Assembly (NCBI GenBank): GCA_946535985.1
Contig: CAMNDY010000004.1
Location: forward strand, 1-64,000
DNA: 64,000 bases
Reading direction: 5' to 3'
DNA from: an uncultured Treponema sp.
GTDB lineage: Bacteria > Spirochaetota > Spirochaetia > Treponematales > Treponemataceae
Shown here: piece after piece, positions 27,555-35,356 of the stretch
Layout: the number at the start of each line of letters is the position of its first letter
How positions within the stretch are numbered: the stretch's first letter is position 1
Translations under genes and position numbers: made by a program
The notes under the pieces: model-generated
Databases searched by the model: none
What the model saw: the letters and a program-made list of their open reading frames with translations, nothing else
Told to the model about the DNA's origin: nothing

Positions 27555-27929
27555 TTATTTTTTTTCTATAATAACAATAGCAATTGCGTTATTTCTTTCG
27601 TGACTAAGTGATACATGAAGAGTGCAATCCCCATATATTTTTTTCAGCATTTTTTCTGCAGAGCCTGTTACTTTTAAAACAGGTTTACCGTTTGCTTCAC
27701 TTTTTATATAAACATCAACAAGATTAAATCCTGTAATACCTGTTCCCAGGGCTTTACCAAAAGCTTCTTTTGCAGCAAATCGGGCAGCATAATGTTCTTT
27801 TTGAAAAACTATATTTGGATTTGTGGTCATTTCTTCTTTATTAAAAAACCTTTCAATCATTTCCGGTTTTTCAATCCATTTGAGAAATCTTTCTACAGTA
27901 GTCATATCAATGCCAATTCCACAAATCAT
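27555..27929 (-). CDS. acpS: Holo-[acyl-carrier-protein] synthase
   Basis: AcpS transfers phosphopantetheine from CoA to acyl carrier protein. The N-terminal MICGIGIDMTTVERF holds the metal-binding Asp at residue 8, and the second signature RFAAKEAFGKALGTG (Glu near residue 52) is intact. Length (124 residues) is typical. Its ATG overlaps the cdaR TGA (ATGA), so the two are translationally coupled. Confidence 0.96.
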   Translation of the reverse strand: MICGIGIDMTTVERFLKWIEKPEMIERFFNKEEMTTNPNIVFQKEHYAARFAAKEAFGKALGTGITGFNLVDVYIKSEANGKPVLKVTGSAEKMLKKIYGDCTLHVSLSHERNNAIAIVIIEKK

Positions 27930-28912
27930 TCTGTTATCCCCTCTGTTACATTTTCTTCTGAACTTTCTTCTTCTTTATTTAATACAGTTATGTGAACAGT
28001 TTTTTCTGATGAATCAATAAAATATAAATAAGAAGGAACATTAAAGGTTAAAGGTAAATCATATTCACCAGGCTCAAGGATTCTTTGAAGTTCAAGTGTA
28101 ACAAGTCTTCTGCCAGGACTATAATTTTCTAGATCTACAACGTTTCCTTCAAGAGTAATGGAAACAGGTAATACATCATCTTTAAGATAGAATCTTTCGC
28201 TCAAGCCTACGACCGAAACATTTACATTATCAATTGTACGTTCCATTTCCTGAGCTTCAATAATTACCGATACCTTGAAAGGTCCATTTTCTTTAACACT
28301 AAGCAGTTTGTTTAAAGATTTATATTGAACTGAAAAATCCTGATTTGCAGTAAGATTAGAAACATCTATTTTTTCAAGAAATAACTTCTGTGTATTTTCA
28401 ACAATAGTTTGAGGGCCATCAATTTCTACAAAGTTTGGCTCTACATGAAGCTCTGTAATTTCATAACCATGAGCAGGCTCGCCTATAATTGTAGGCTCAA
28501 TTGGAATATATTTAAAATCTTTATTTTCAACTTTTATTTTTATATACTCAGGCTTAACTTTTATTTCAAAAGGATCAAATGCCATAATCTCATCTGCAAC
28601 ATTTACTTTTACAGGAAGATTATATTCCCCACTTTTTGCTATTCCATTTAAGTTTACAAAAGCATGGAGCTGATTAGAATGAAGGGCACTCAGTTCTTCC
28701 ATATTTGCGCGCACTACTACAGTTACGTTTGATGTATAATCTCCTGTATGCATTACCCCGCCTTCTTCTATTAGAGTAAGCGGAATAACAAAAGAACGTT
28801 TATCTGTTAAAGAAGCCTGATGAAATAAATAAATGCATATTGCAACAATGAGGCAGCATACTTTTACAGGCCATTTGTCGAGGATTTTTTCAAAGAACCG
28901 GTTTGCTTTCAT
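27926..28912 (-). CDS. cdaR: YbbR-domain regulator of diadenylate cyclase (CdaR)
   Basis: CdaR proteins are membrane-anchored and modulate CdaA activity from outside the membrane. One N-terminal membrane segment (about residues 15-33, VKVCCLIVAICIYLFHQA) precedes about three YbbR repeats, each containing the VxVxGxP/PxxVxVxG pattern, for example PTIIGEPAHGYEITELHVEPN near residue 150. The start overlaps the end of cdaA by 23 bases. This cdaA-cdaR arrangement is the known one, although glmM is not next to it here. Confidence 0.9.
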   Translation of the reverse strand: MKANRFFEKILDKWPVKVCCLIVAICIYLFHQASLTDKRSFVIPLTLIEEGGVMHTGDYTSNVTVVVRANMEELSALHSNQLHAFVNLNGIAKSGEYNLPVKVNVADEIMAFDPFEIKVKPEYIKIKVENKDFKYIPIEPTIIGEPAHGYEITELHVEPNFVEIDGPQTIVENTQKLFLEKIDVSNLTANQDFSVQYKSLNKLLSVKENGPFKVSVIIEAQEMERTIDNVNVSVVGLSERFYLKDDVLPVSITLEGNVVDLENYSPGRRLVTLELQRILEPGEYDLPLTFNVPSYLYFIDSSEKTVHITVLNKEEESSEENVTEGITE

Positions 28913-29705
28913 CTATTGTATCCTCTATATTTTTTGCTTCAGGTGGTAATTCAAGAAGTTTTTCAAGAATCTTTGTAAGTTCACTCATATTTAAATCATA
29001 GTTAAGTTTAGAATCAAAAGCCAGACTTATTGCTCCTGTCTCTTCTGATACAACAAGAACTACTGCATCAGAAACTTCTGAAAGTCCAAGAGCAGCTCTG
29101 TGTCTTGTACCGAAAGTCTTTTTAATATTGTAATCTTCGCTGAGCGGAAGGAAGCAGCCTGCAGCAAGAAGTTTTCCTCCCTGAATAAAACAGGCTCCAT
29201 CATGAAGTGGAGTGTCTTTACCAAAAATTGTTACAAGCAAGCTTGAGGACAAATCGGCATTAAGTTTTGTACCGGACTGCATGTAATTATCAAGCTTTGT
29301 ATGTCGAAGAAAAACTGCCAGCATTCCACGTCTTTCTTTTGAAAGCATTTCGGCAGCGGTAAGAACAGCATCTACATAAGTATGTTTTGAACGGTTACCA
29401 AAGGCAAACCAGCGGCTTTGACCGATTTTTAAAAAGATTTTTCGGATTTCCGGCTGGAAAATAACTGCAAAAGCAATTACAAGTCCTGGAGCAAGAATTC
29501 GTAAAATCCAAAGAATTGTATTTAATTTAAGAAGTTCAGCAACGCCATAAGCCAGAAAAATAATGATGGCTGATTTTAATAACTGCAAACTGTTTGATTT
29601 TGTAATAAAATCATAGGCTTTGTATAAAATAAATGTGAGGACTGCAATATCTAGAATTGGGCGGATGAAATCGTATATGTATAAAAGTTTGTTAAATATT
29701 TCCAT
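28890..29705 (-). CDS. cdaA: Diadenylate cyclase CdaA
   Basis: CdaA makes the second messenger c-di-AMP from two ATP. Three hydrophobic segments occupy about residues 10-75, and the DAC domain follows with both catalytic motifs, DGACFIQGG near residue 169 and GTRHRAALGLSE near residue 200. Length (271 residues) is standard. The ATG has no ribosome-binding site; an extended -10 (TGATATAAT) lies 13 bases upstream and overlaps the end of folP, so the five-gene run can be transcribed independently with a very short leader. Confidence 0.95.
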   Translation of the reverse strand: MEIFNKLLYIYDFIRPILDIAVLTFILYKAYDFITKSNSLQLLKSAIIIFLAYGVAELLKLNTILWILRILAPGLVIAFAVIFQPEIRKIFLKIGQSRWFAFGNRSKHTYVDAVLTAAEMLSKERRGMLAVFLRHTKLDNYMQSGTKLNADLSSSLLVTIFGKDTPLHDGACFIQGGKLLAAGCFLPLSEDYNIKKTFGTRHRAALGLSEVSDAVVLVVSEETGAISLAFDSKLNYDLNMSELTKILEKLLELPPEAKNIEDTIDESKPVL

Positions 29706-29718
29706 TTTTATGAAAATA

Positions 29719-29727
29719 ATTATATCA
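29719..29727 (-). promoter_or_regulatory. Extended -10 box before cdaA
   Basis: Minus-strand TGA-TATAAT sits in the 24-base gap between folP and cdaA, leaving an expected leader of about seven bases without a Shine-Dalgarno site. Confidence 0.5.
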
Positions 29728-29729
29728 TA

Positions 29730-30503
29730 CTATTGAATAAATTTCATCACTTTTAAAGTATCAATTGCTTGAGAAACATCGTGAACCCTTATAATTTTTG
29801 CACCTTTTTGAACAGAAATGAGGTCTGCGGCAAGAGTTCCGGCAAGTCTTTCGCAAACTTCTCTTCCTGTCATCTGGCCTATGCTGGATTTTCTTGAAAG
29901 AGCCATTAGAACTGCAAAGCCTGTTGCACAAAGTTTACCAGTGTTTTTTATAGCATCAATATTCTCTTCAAAGCTTTTTCCAAAGCCAATTCCCGGGTCA
30001 ATAATGATTTTTTCTTTTTGAATTCCGGCTTTAAGACATCTGTCTGCCTGATTTTTTAAGTACTCAAGTATGTCGTCTGAAAAACCTTTAGTATGATGCA
30101 TAAGAACTATAGAAACTCCGGCTTCTTTACATAAAGAAAGTTCCTGGTCTGTAAACTCGCTGACATTATTAATAATATCAGCTCCATTTTTAAGTGCCTC
30201 TTTGATAACTGAAGTTTTTCTTGTATCTATAGAAATAACAGCATCTGTACGTTTTTTTAATTCAATAAGTAAAGGAATTACTCGTTCAATTTCTTCATCT
30301 TCACTTACCGGTGTAAAGCCAGGCCTTGTTGATTCTCCGCCAATATCTATAATGTGAGCGCCCTCTTCTACCAGTTTAAGTGCCTGTTCAAGTCCGCCGC
30401 GACTCTTATCATAAAAGGAATCGGGAGTTGCATTTACAATTCCCATAACAAAGGCAGGAAGCTCTGTGCTGATTTTCTTATTTCCAAAAATCATCTCAAG
30501 CAT
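29730..30503 (-). CDS. folP: Dihydropteroate synthase
   Basis: FolP joins p-aminobenzoate to the pterin diphosphate in folate synthesis. The signatures GIVNATPDSFYDKSRG near residue 21 and IDIGGESTRPGF near residue 53 are complete; the distal IDPGIGFGKSFEEN near residue 167 completes the pterin site. Length (257 residues) is typical. The ATG at 30503, after AAGGA, overlaps the end of dxs by eight bases, so dxs and folP form a coupled pair. Confidence 0.95.
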   Translation of the reverse strand: MLEMIFGNKKISTELPAFVMGIVNATPDSFYDKSRGGLEQALKLVEEGAHIIDIGGESTRPGFTPVSEDEEIERVIPLLIELKKRTDAVISIDTRKTSVIKEALKNGADIINNVSEFTDQELSLCKEAGVSIVLMHHTKGFSDDILEYLKNQADRCLKAGIQKEKIIIDPGIGFGKSFEENIDAIKNTGKLCATGFAVLMALSRKSSIGQMTGREVCERLAGTLAADLISVQKGAKIIRVHDVSQAIDTLKVMKFIQ

Positions 30504-32376
30504 TTGAAAGTCCTTTTAAGGTCAAGGCAATTTGTTTTGGAGAAAGTCCTGCATCTTCGAGAATCTGTGCACGGTTTCCATGGGCGTAGTATTTATCACC
30601 GAAGGCAAGAATTTTTGTTTTAAGATATTTTTGTTTTGAAAGAAGTCCACAAAGGTGTTCGCTTATTCCTCCGGCTTCTACACCGTCTTCTACAAAAAGA
30701 AGACCTTTGTATTGAGTTGCAAGTGATACAAAATATTCTTCATTAAATGGTTTTATAAAACGCATTATATAAATGTCTGCTTTTATTTTTTTTGCAGCTT
30801 CTTCATTTAATGCGGCCTGAACTTCCTGATACATGCTGCCGGTAGTAACAATAAGATATTTATTTTTTACAGCCTTTCCTTCTGATTCAATTAAAATGCC
30901 TTTTCCACTTTTTACCTTTTGAGAAAACTCAGGACGCTCCTCCGGGCAATTTGCTTTTGGATATCTTATTACAACCGGGCCTTTTGCAGAAACTGCATAT
31001 TCAAAACAAAGCTTTAAATCCTGGGCACTAACAGGACTCAAAATTTCAAGCCCAGGAATTGGTCTGAATAAGGCAATATCAAACAAGCCCTGATGTGTAA
31101 CTCCATCATTTGGTACAACGCCTGCACGGTCAAGAACAAAAATAGCATGTGATTTTTGAAGGGAAATATCATGAATCATCTGGTCTACCGCACGCTGAAT
31201 GAAGGTAGAATAAATGCATACAACAGGAAGCATCCCCCCACGAGCCTGCCCCCCTGCAAAGGTTACTGCATGTTCTTCTGCAATTCCTACATCAAAAAAT
31301 CTATCGCGGTATTTTTTACTGAATTCTGTAAGACCTGTTCCCTGAGCCATAGCCGCAGTAATTGCTGTGATTTTTGGATTTTTTTCTGCCTGCTCTAATA
31401 TTACATTGCTGAAAGCCTGGGTAAAAGTAAGGTGTTCATCTTTTGTTACAGAACCGTCTTCGATATTAAAAGGTCCTACTCCATGATAATTTTCGGGATT
31501 CGTTTCTGCTGGTGTGTAGCCCTTTCCTTTTTTTGTGATTACATGAACTACAACCGGGCGTGAAAGATTTCTTACTTTTTTAAGAACGTTTTCCAATACA
31601 GCTTCATTGTGTCCATTTAAAGGTCCAACATATTCAAAACCCAAATCTGTAAAAAGATTATTTGCTAGTAAAAGTCCTTTTAAGGATCGCTTAAAACGGA
31701 AGATAAATTTATCCATTGGTCGGCCAAGACTTGGGATTTTCACAACAAGGCGTTCCACCACTTTATCTACTCTGTAACGGAAAGACTGATATCCTTTTGT
31801 CATTGTAAGGCGGCTAAGATAGCGAGAAACAGCACCTGTGTTCTGGTCGATTGACATCTGATTATCATTTAAGATAACTATAAGATTTTTTCGCATCTGG
31901 CCGGCATTTGAAAGTCCTTCAAAAGCCATGCCGCCTGTAAGAGCTCCGTCACCTAAAACAGCAATTACCTTACCATCTTTTTTCTGCAGGTTCCAGGAAG
32001 TAAGTAAGCCCAAGGCTGATGAAATTGAAGTTGAAGAATGTCCGTTTATAAAAAAGTCGTGGGGACTTTCCTGTGTATTTGTAAAGCCCGAAATTCCGTC
32101 TTTCTGGCGGAGGGTCGAAAAGTCCTTGTATCTGCCTGTCAAAAGTTTATGTGCATAACACTGATGGCTTACGTCAAAAATAATTGCATCTTCCGGCGAA
32201 GAAAAAACACGGTGCAGCGCTATGGTAAGCTCTACTACTCCAAGATTGCTTGCAAGATGTCCACCGTTTTTACCTACGGTTTGTATTATTGTGTTACGGA
32301 TTTCTTGAGCTAGTTCTTTAAGCTCTTTTTGAGAAAAGTTCTTAATATCTGCGGGCGAATTAATGCTTTCTAACAT
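30496..32376 (-). CDS. dxs: 1-deoxy-D-xylulose 5-phosphate synthase
   Basis: DXS condenses pyruvate and glyceraldehyde 3-phosphate with thiamine diphosphate, the first MEP-pathway step. The ThDP motif GDGALTGGMAFEGLSNAG near residue 148 and LNDN near 178, the HxxC-type VSHQCYAHKLLTG near residue 68, and the transketolase-like AGGQARGG near residue 375 are present. ATG 32376 (MLESINSPADIKNFS) after AAGGA is chosen; an upstream in-frame start would run through the terminator of the preceding gene. Length is 626 residues. dxr is in a separate operon at 4.8 kb. Confidence 0.95.
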   Translation of the reverse strand: MLESINSPADIKNFSQKELKELAQEIRNTIIQTVGKNGGHLASNLGVVELTIALHRVFSSPEDAIIFDVSHQCYAHKLLTGRYKDFSTLRQKDGISGFTNTQESPHDFFINGHSSTSISSALGLLTSWNLQKKDGKVIAVLGDGALTGGMAFEGLSNAGQMRKNLIVILNDNQMSIDQNTGAVSRYLSRLTMTKGYQSFRYRVDKVVERLVVKIPSLGRPMDKFIFRFKRSLKGLLLANNLFTDLGFEYVGPLNGHNEAVLENVLKKVRNLSRPVVVHVITKKGKGYTPAETNPENYHGVGPFNIEDGSVTKDEHLTFTQAFSNVILEQAEKNPKITAITAAMAQGTGLTEFSKKYRDRFFDVGIAEEHAVTFAGGQARGGMLPVVCIYSTFIQRAVDQMIHDISLQKSHAIFVLDRAGVVPNDGVTHQGLFDIALFRPIPGLEILSPVSAQDLKLCFEYAVSAKGPVVIRYPKANCPEERPEFSQKVKSGKGILIESEGKAVKNKYLIVTTGSMYQEVQAALNEEAAKKIKADIYIMRFIKPFNEEYFVSLATQYKGLLFVEDGVEAGGISEHLCGLLSKQKYLKTKILAFGDKYYAHGNRAQILEDAGLSPKQIALTLKGLSNA

Positions 32377-32404
32377 AGCGTGATCCTTAAGCTTGTTGAA
32401 GGTT

Positions 32405-32441
32405 AAAAAAAAAGGGGATGTCAAAAACGACAAAACCCCTT
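32405..32441 (-). terminator. Intrinsic terminator of the bS22-like gene
   Basis: Read on the minus strand, AAGGGG and GTC pair with GAC and CCCCTT around a short loop, and a run of at least nine T follows. It lies between the small ribosomal protein gene and dxs, so dxs would need its own promoter or readthrough. Confidence 0.8.
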
Positions 32442-32470
32442 ATCTGAAACACAAGCTGTCGACAAAGAAA

Positions 32471-32560
32471 CTACTTGCTCTTATGTCGATTTCTTCTAAG
32501 CATCTTCTTACGCTTATGTGTCGCCATCTTCTGGCGCTTTCTTTTCTTACCACAAGGCAC
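32471..32560 (-). CDS. Very small basic ribosomal protein, bS22-like (AURKAIP1/COX24 motif)
   Basis: A 29-codon gene starting at GTG 32560, with GGAG seven bases upstream and TAG at 32473-32471. The product begins MPCGKKRKRQKMATHKRKKM and continues with LRRNRHKSK: 17 Lys/Arg/His residues of 29. It matches the pattern of the AURKAIP1/COX24-type short proteins, of which mycobacterial bS22 is a ribosome-bound example. Promoter, ribosome-binding site and terminator are all present, so it is an independent transcription unit. The family match is by eye; ribosome binding in this organism is inferred. Confidence 0.8.
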   Translation of the reverse strand: MPCGKKRKRQKMATHKRKKMLRRNRHKSK

Positions 32561-32590
32561 GATGGCACTCCTACTTTATAAAGTTTGTAT

Positions 32591-32619
32591 ATTATGGCAA
32601 AAATTGAGTCATTAGTCAA
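32591..32619 (-). promoter_or_regulatory. Promoter of the bS22-like gene
   Basis: Minus-strand TTGACT (32614-32619) and CATAAT (32591-32596) are spaced by 17 bases; the expected leader of about 24 bases contains the GGAG site. Confidence 0.7.
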
Positions 32620-32678
32620 GAGTTTACATAAAAATTGAATCTTGTTATGTAAAACTACTCTTAAAATTGGATCAGATG

Positions 32679-32809
32679 GAAAACAAACATACTCCCGCTG
32701 CGTCGTTCCGGCAAACTACTGCTGAGCTTGTAAGGAAGATTTTCCTCGCGAAGCTCGGCAAGCTCAGATGTAGTTTGCCGTACCGACTCGCTCGCGTATG
32801 TTTGTTTTC
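32679..32809. repeat. Multi-branched palindromic element C1
   Basis: Four nested stems share one axis: GAAAACAAACATAC (32679-32692)/GTATGTTTGTTTTC (32796-32809), CGGCAAACTAC (32709-32719)/GTAGTTTGCCG (32770-32780), CTGAGCTTG (32722-32730)/CAAGCTCAG (32759-32767), and an inner AGGAA/TTCCT. All but the last are perfect. The stem sequences are unrelated to family A, but the layout is the same (A-rich outer arm, CTCCCGC-like and CTCGCG-like junctions, inner arm, core). It lies between miaA and the bS22-like gene. Confidence 0.88.
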
Positions 32810-32864
32810 AATTTTTTCATGTTTAAGAACAGTTTTTCATGATTTTTTTATATGAATACCGGTG

Positions 32865-32885
32865 CTCCCTGAGCCTGTCGAAGGG
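32865..32885 (-). repeat. REP-like motif after miaA
   Basis: CTCCCTGAGCCTGTCGAAGG is another copy of the motif at 805-827, in the opposite orientation, four bases beyond the miaA stop codon. Confidence 0.8.
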
Positions 32886-32888
32886 TGA

Positions 32889-33836
32889 CTAATGAAATCT
32901 TTCTTTTATAATAGTACAAACTTTATCAAGGTCGTCGGACGGAGTTTTAAAAGGGATAATGATACTGTTGGAGATGTCTCTTATGTAGGTGTATTGTTTT
33001 TTGGCGTATTTTCGGGTGTGGTGTTTTATTTGGGTTATTATTTCTTCTTTGGTTGGGTATTGAAACCATTCCTGGTAGCCTATGGCTTTTAATCCGGGGG
33101 AGTTTTGGGTGTAACCTTGCTCTAGCAGAGATTTTACTTCTTTTTCCAGGCCTTGACTTATCATCTGATCTACTCTTTTATTTATGCGATCGTATAAAAG
33201 TTCACGTGGAGGGTCTAAAACTATAAATGTATAATTGTATTCCGCTCGTAATGCAGGGGAAATTGCAAAATCAGTTCGAGGTTTGCCAGTAAGGTAATAA
33301 ACTTCCAGGGCTCGGCAGATTCTGTAAGAATCATTCGGGTGGATTTTTTTTGCGCTTTGGGAATCTATTTTTTTTAGTTCTTCGTAAAGAACCAGGTTTC
33401 CTTCTTTTTGAATTCTTTCTTTTAATTGATTTCGCAGGTTTTCATCACTTTGAGGAGTTTTGGGAATGTCATAAAGAAAGCTTCTTATATAAAAACCTGT
33501 GCCACCACAAACTACAGGAATTTTCTCTCTTGAGTAAATGTCCCGGCATAAATCATCGGCCTGATCTATAAAGTCGGAAACGTTATATTGCTCATCAGGA
33601 TTTAGAATATCAATTAAATGATGAGGGATTATTTTTTGAAGCTCAGGCTCGGGCTTTGCGGTTCCAATATCCATTCCTTTATAAACAGCCTGACTGTCAG
33701 CGCTGATAACTTCGGCATTTAAAATAAAATGACTGCCCTCTTTAGAGAATAACTCTTTTGTAAGGGCAGTCTTTCCAGAAGCTGTAGGAGCAAAAATTAC
33801 AATAACAGGTATTTTGCTTTCCTGTTTTACTTCCAT
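32889..33836 (-). CDS. miaA: tRNA dimethylallyltransferase
   Basis: MiaA prenylates A37 of tRNAs reading UNN codons, using dimethylallyl diphosphate from the MEP pathway. The P-loop APTASGKTALTKEL is at residues 16-29, followed by SADSQAVYKGMDIGTAKP near residue 45, the YxxxDIxNP-like DILNPDEQYNVSDF near residue 76, and VCGGTGFYIRSFLY near residue 109. Length (315 residues) is standard. It begins three bases after rpoZ on the same strand. Confidence 0.96.
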   Translation of the reverse strand: MEVKQESKIPVIVIFAPTASGKTALTKELFSKEGSHFILNAEVISADSQAVYKGMDIGTAKPEPELQKIIPHHLIDILNPDEQYNVSDFIDQADDLCRDIYSREKIPVVCGGTGFYIRSFLYDIPKTPQSDENLRNQLKERIQKEGNLVLYEELKKIDSQSAKKIHPNDSYRICRALEVYYLTGKPRTDFAISPALRAEYNYTFIVLDPPRELLYDRINKRVDQMISQGLEKEVKSLLEQGYTQNSPGLKAIGYQEWFQYPTKEEIITQIKHHTRKYAKKQYTYIRDISNSIIIPFKTPSDDLDKVCTIIKERFH

Positions 33837-33839
33837 AAC

Positions 33840-34037
33840 TTACTGTTTTTCTTCGATTCTGTAATTTACTACGTGATTAAAAAGCTGTCTTGCGGCAACA
33901 CAAACGACTTTGTCTGAGTTAGCAGCAATTTCTGGATCATTTACTTTTGCAAGCTGATAAGCACGGCGGCTAGCAGCAACGGTAATTTCATAAATATTAC
34001 CATTAAATTGAACAAGCTGTTCCAAAGGAAAAATCAT
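33840..34037 (-). CDS. rpoZ: RNA polymerase omega subunit
   Basis: Omega helps fold and stabilise the beta' subunit. The 65-residue product contains the family pattern around NIYEITVAASRRAYQLAK at residues 14-31. ATG 34037 after GAGGT is chosen over a longer reading that would extend into the AT-rich upstream region. Together with miaA it forms a minus-strand pair. A family B palindrome lies 70 bases upstream. Confidence 0.88.
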   Translation of the reverse strand: MIFPLEQLVQFNGNIYEITVAASRRAYQLAKVNDPEIAANSDKVVCVAARQLFNHVVNYRIEEKQ

Positions 34038-34106
34038 TACACTACCTCTTAAAATAATATAATAGTTTAACAATATATAGTATTTAGGTCAATATGTATC
34101 CTATAG

Positions 34107-34144
34107 TGAAAAAAATATACTACTCCCGTGGCATATTTTTTTCA
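34107..34144. repeat. Family B palindromic element (single, uninterrupted copy)
   Basis: TGAAAAAAATAT (34107-34118) and ATATTTTTTTCA (34133-34144) pair perfectly around ACTACTCCCGTGGC. The central bases, read on the minus strand, match the CACGGGAGTAG of the interrupted copy at 47267-47447 and the half copy at 11945. It lies between the serine hydrolase stop and rpoZ, where it could also serve as a terminator. Confidence 0.85.
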
Positions 34145-34155
34145 AGGTATATATA

Positions 34156-35355
34156 TTACAGTGAACTATATATTATATTCTTCACTCTGCGGGTAAGATC
34201 CCAGGTGCCTGCATCGACTTTTTGCATGGTCATTACTACAACGAGTTGATTTGGGATGTCTACGCTAAGGTATGGGCCAAGCCAGCCGTCCCAGCCGAAC
34301 TCACCTTTAGTTGTGAGCATTTTGCATTTTGATGGGTCAGTTGCTATTCTTAAAAGATTGCAATAGGTGTAGCCGCTTAAATGTTCCATTTTGATGTCAA
34401 ATTTCTTTTGAATATCTTCACGTAAAGTTGCGCTGCTCATAAAATCTACTGTGGCACTTTCAAGGATTTTTCCATTGTCGTATGAACCTTTGTTCATAAG
34501 CATTAATCCGAATTTCATAAAATCATCGGCAGTAGAACATATTCCGGCGCCTCCACTTTCAAAGGCTGGAGGTCTGTCCATTTTATAACCTATTCCTAAA
34601 TTGCAGCCTGTAAATTCTTCAAGCTTTTCATCAGGCAAAGAGCGGTAGATTTTTGAAAGTCTGTTCTGTTTTTCTGCAGGCACATAAAATGCTGTATCTT
34701 CCATCTTCAGCGGTTTAAAAATATTTTCATTTAAAAACTCGCTGAACTTTTTACCGGAAACTTTTTCTATAACTGCTCCAAGAATATCGGCTGAATATCC
34801 GTAGTTGTAATCTGACCCAGGTTCAAAGTTTAAAGGGATTTTTGAAATGCGTTGGGCAAAATCCTGGGTTGTAATTTCATTCTTACCGGCAACATCTTCA
34901 TTCAAGGCATCAATTAATTCGGAAGTTTTATGTTCACCGTAAGTACTTCCTTCCCACCAGGCTCCGTAACCATAACCGCTTGTCATGTTTAATAAATCCT
35001 GGATAAGAATTGGCCTTTGAGCAGGCACTGGATTTCCAACTTTTCCTTTTTCGTAAGCGACAGTAACATTTGCAAATTGTGGAAGAATATCTTTTAATGC
35101 CTGTCCTAAATCAAGTTTACCCTGCTCTATTAATTTAAAGGCTGCGGCACTTGTAATTGTTTTACTCATCGAATACATTCTGCAGATTGTATCCCGTGAA
35201 TAAGTTTTCTTCGCTGCAATATCAGAAAAGCCTGACTGCCAGTATCCGATTTCTTTATTGTCTTTATAAATAAGAACGTTTACACCCGCAACAGCGTTCT
35301 TAGAAACATATTCATCCAAAACATTTTGAATATTATTTAAATGTAAAATATCCAT
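34156..35355 (-). CDS. Serine hydrolase of the beta-lactamase class C / EstB family
   Basis: A penicillin-binding-like esterase or peptidase. The catalytic SxxK tetrad lies in MYSMSKTITSAAA near residue 63 and the YxN-type second motif in SDYNYGYSADILGAV near residue 168; the C-terminal HxG/KTG position is less clear. There is no obvious signal peptide, suggesting a cytoplasmic protein. Many members are carboxylesterases, so resistance to beta-lactams should not be assumed. It starts one base after the phosphatase gene's stop, so it belongs to the same transcription unit. Confidence 0.85.
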   Translation of the reverse strand: MDILHLNNIQNVLDEYVSKNAVAGVNVLIYKDNKEIGYWQSGFSDIAAKKTYSRDTICRMYSMSKTITSAAAFKLIEQGKLDLGQALKDILPQFANVTVAYEKGKVGNPVPAQRPILIQDLLNMTSGYGYGAWWEGSTYGEHKTSELIDALNEDVAGKNEITTQDFAQRISKIPLNFEPGSDYNYGYSADILGAVIEKVSGKKFSEFLNENIFKPLKMEDTAFYVPAEKQNRLSKIYRSLPDEKLEEFTGCNLGIGYKMDRPPAFESGGAGICSTADDFMKFGLMLMNKGSYDNGKILESATVDFMSSATLREDIQKKFDIKMEHLSGYTYCNLLRIATDPSKCKMLTTKGEFGWDGWLGPYLSVDIPNQLVVVMTMQKVDAGTWDLTRRVKNIIYSSL

Positions 35356-35356
35356 T

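Noticed and set aside
32679-32855. Small open frames across the C1 element
   Set aside because: They follow the palindrome on both strands with no ribosome-binding site or family-like sequence.
34074-34155. Family B palindrome as the terminator of the serine hydrolase gene only
   Set aside because: The arms are A/T-rich enough to act as one, but the same element occurs elsewhere away from gene ends, so I classed it as a repeat.
34156-35355. Beta-lactam resistance gene
   Set aside because: The SxxK and YxN-like motifs fit a broad serine hydrolase family; there is no signal peptide and no resistance context.
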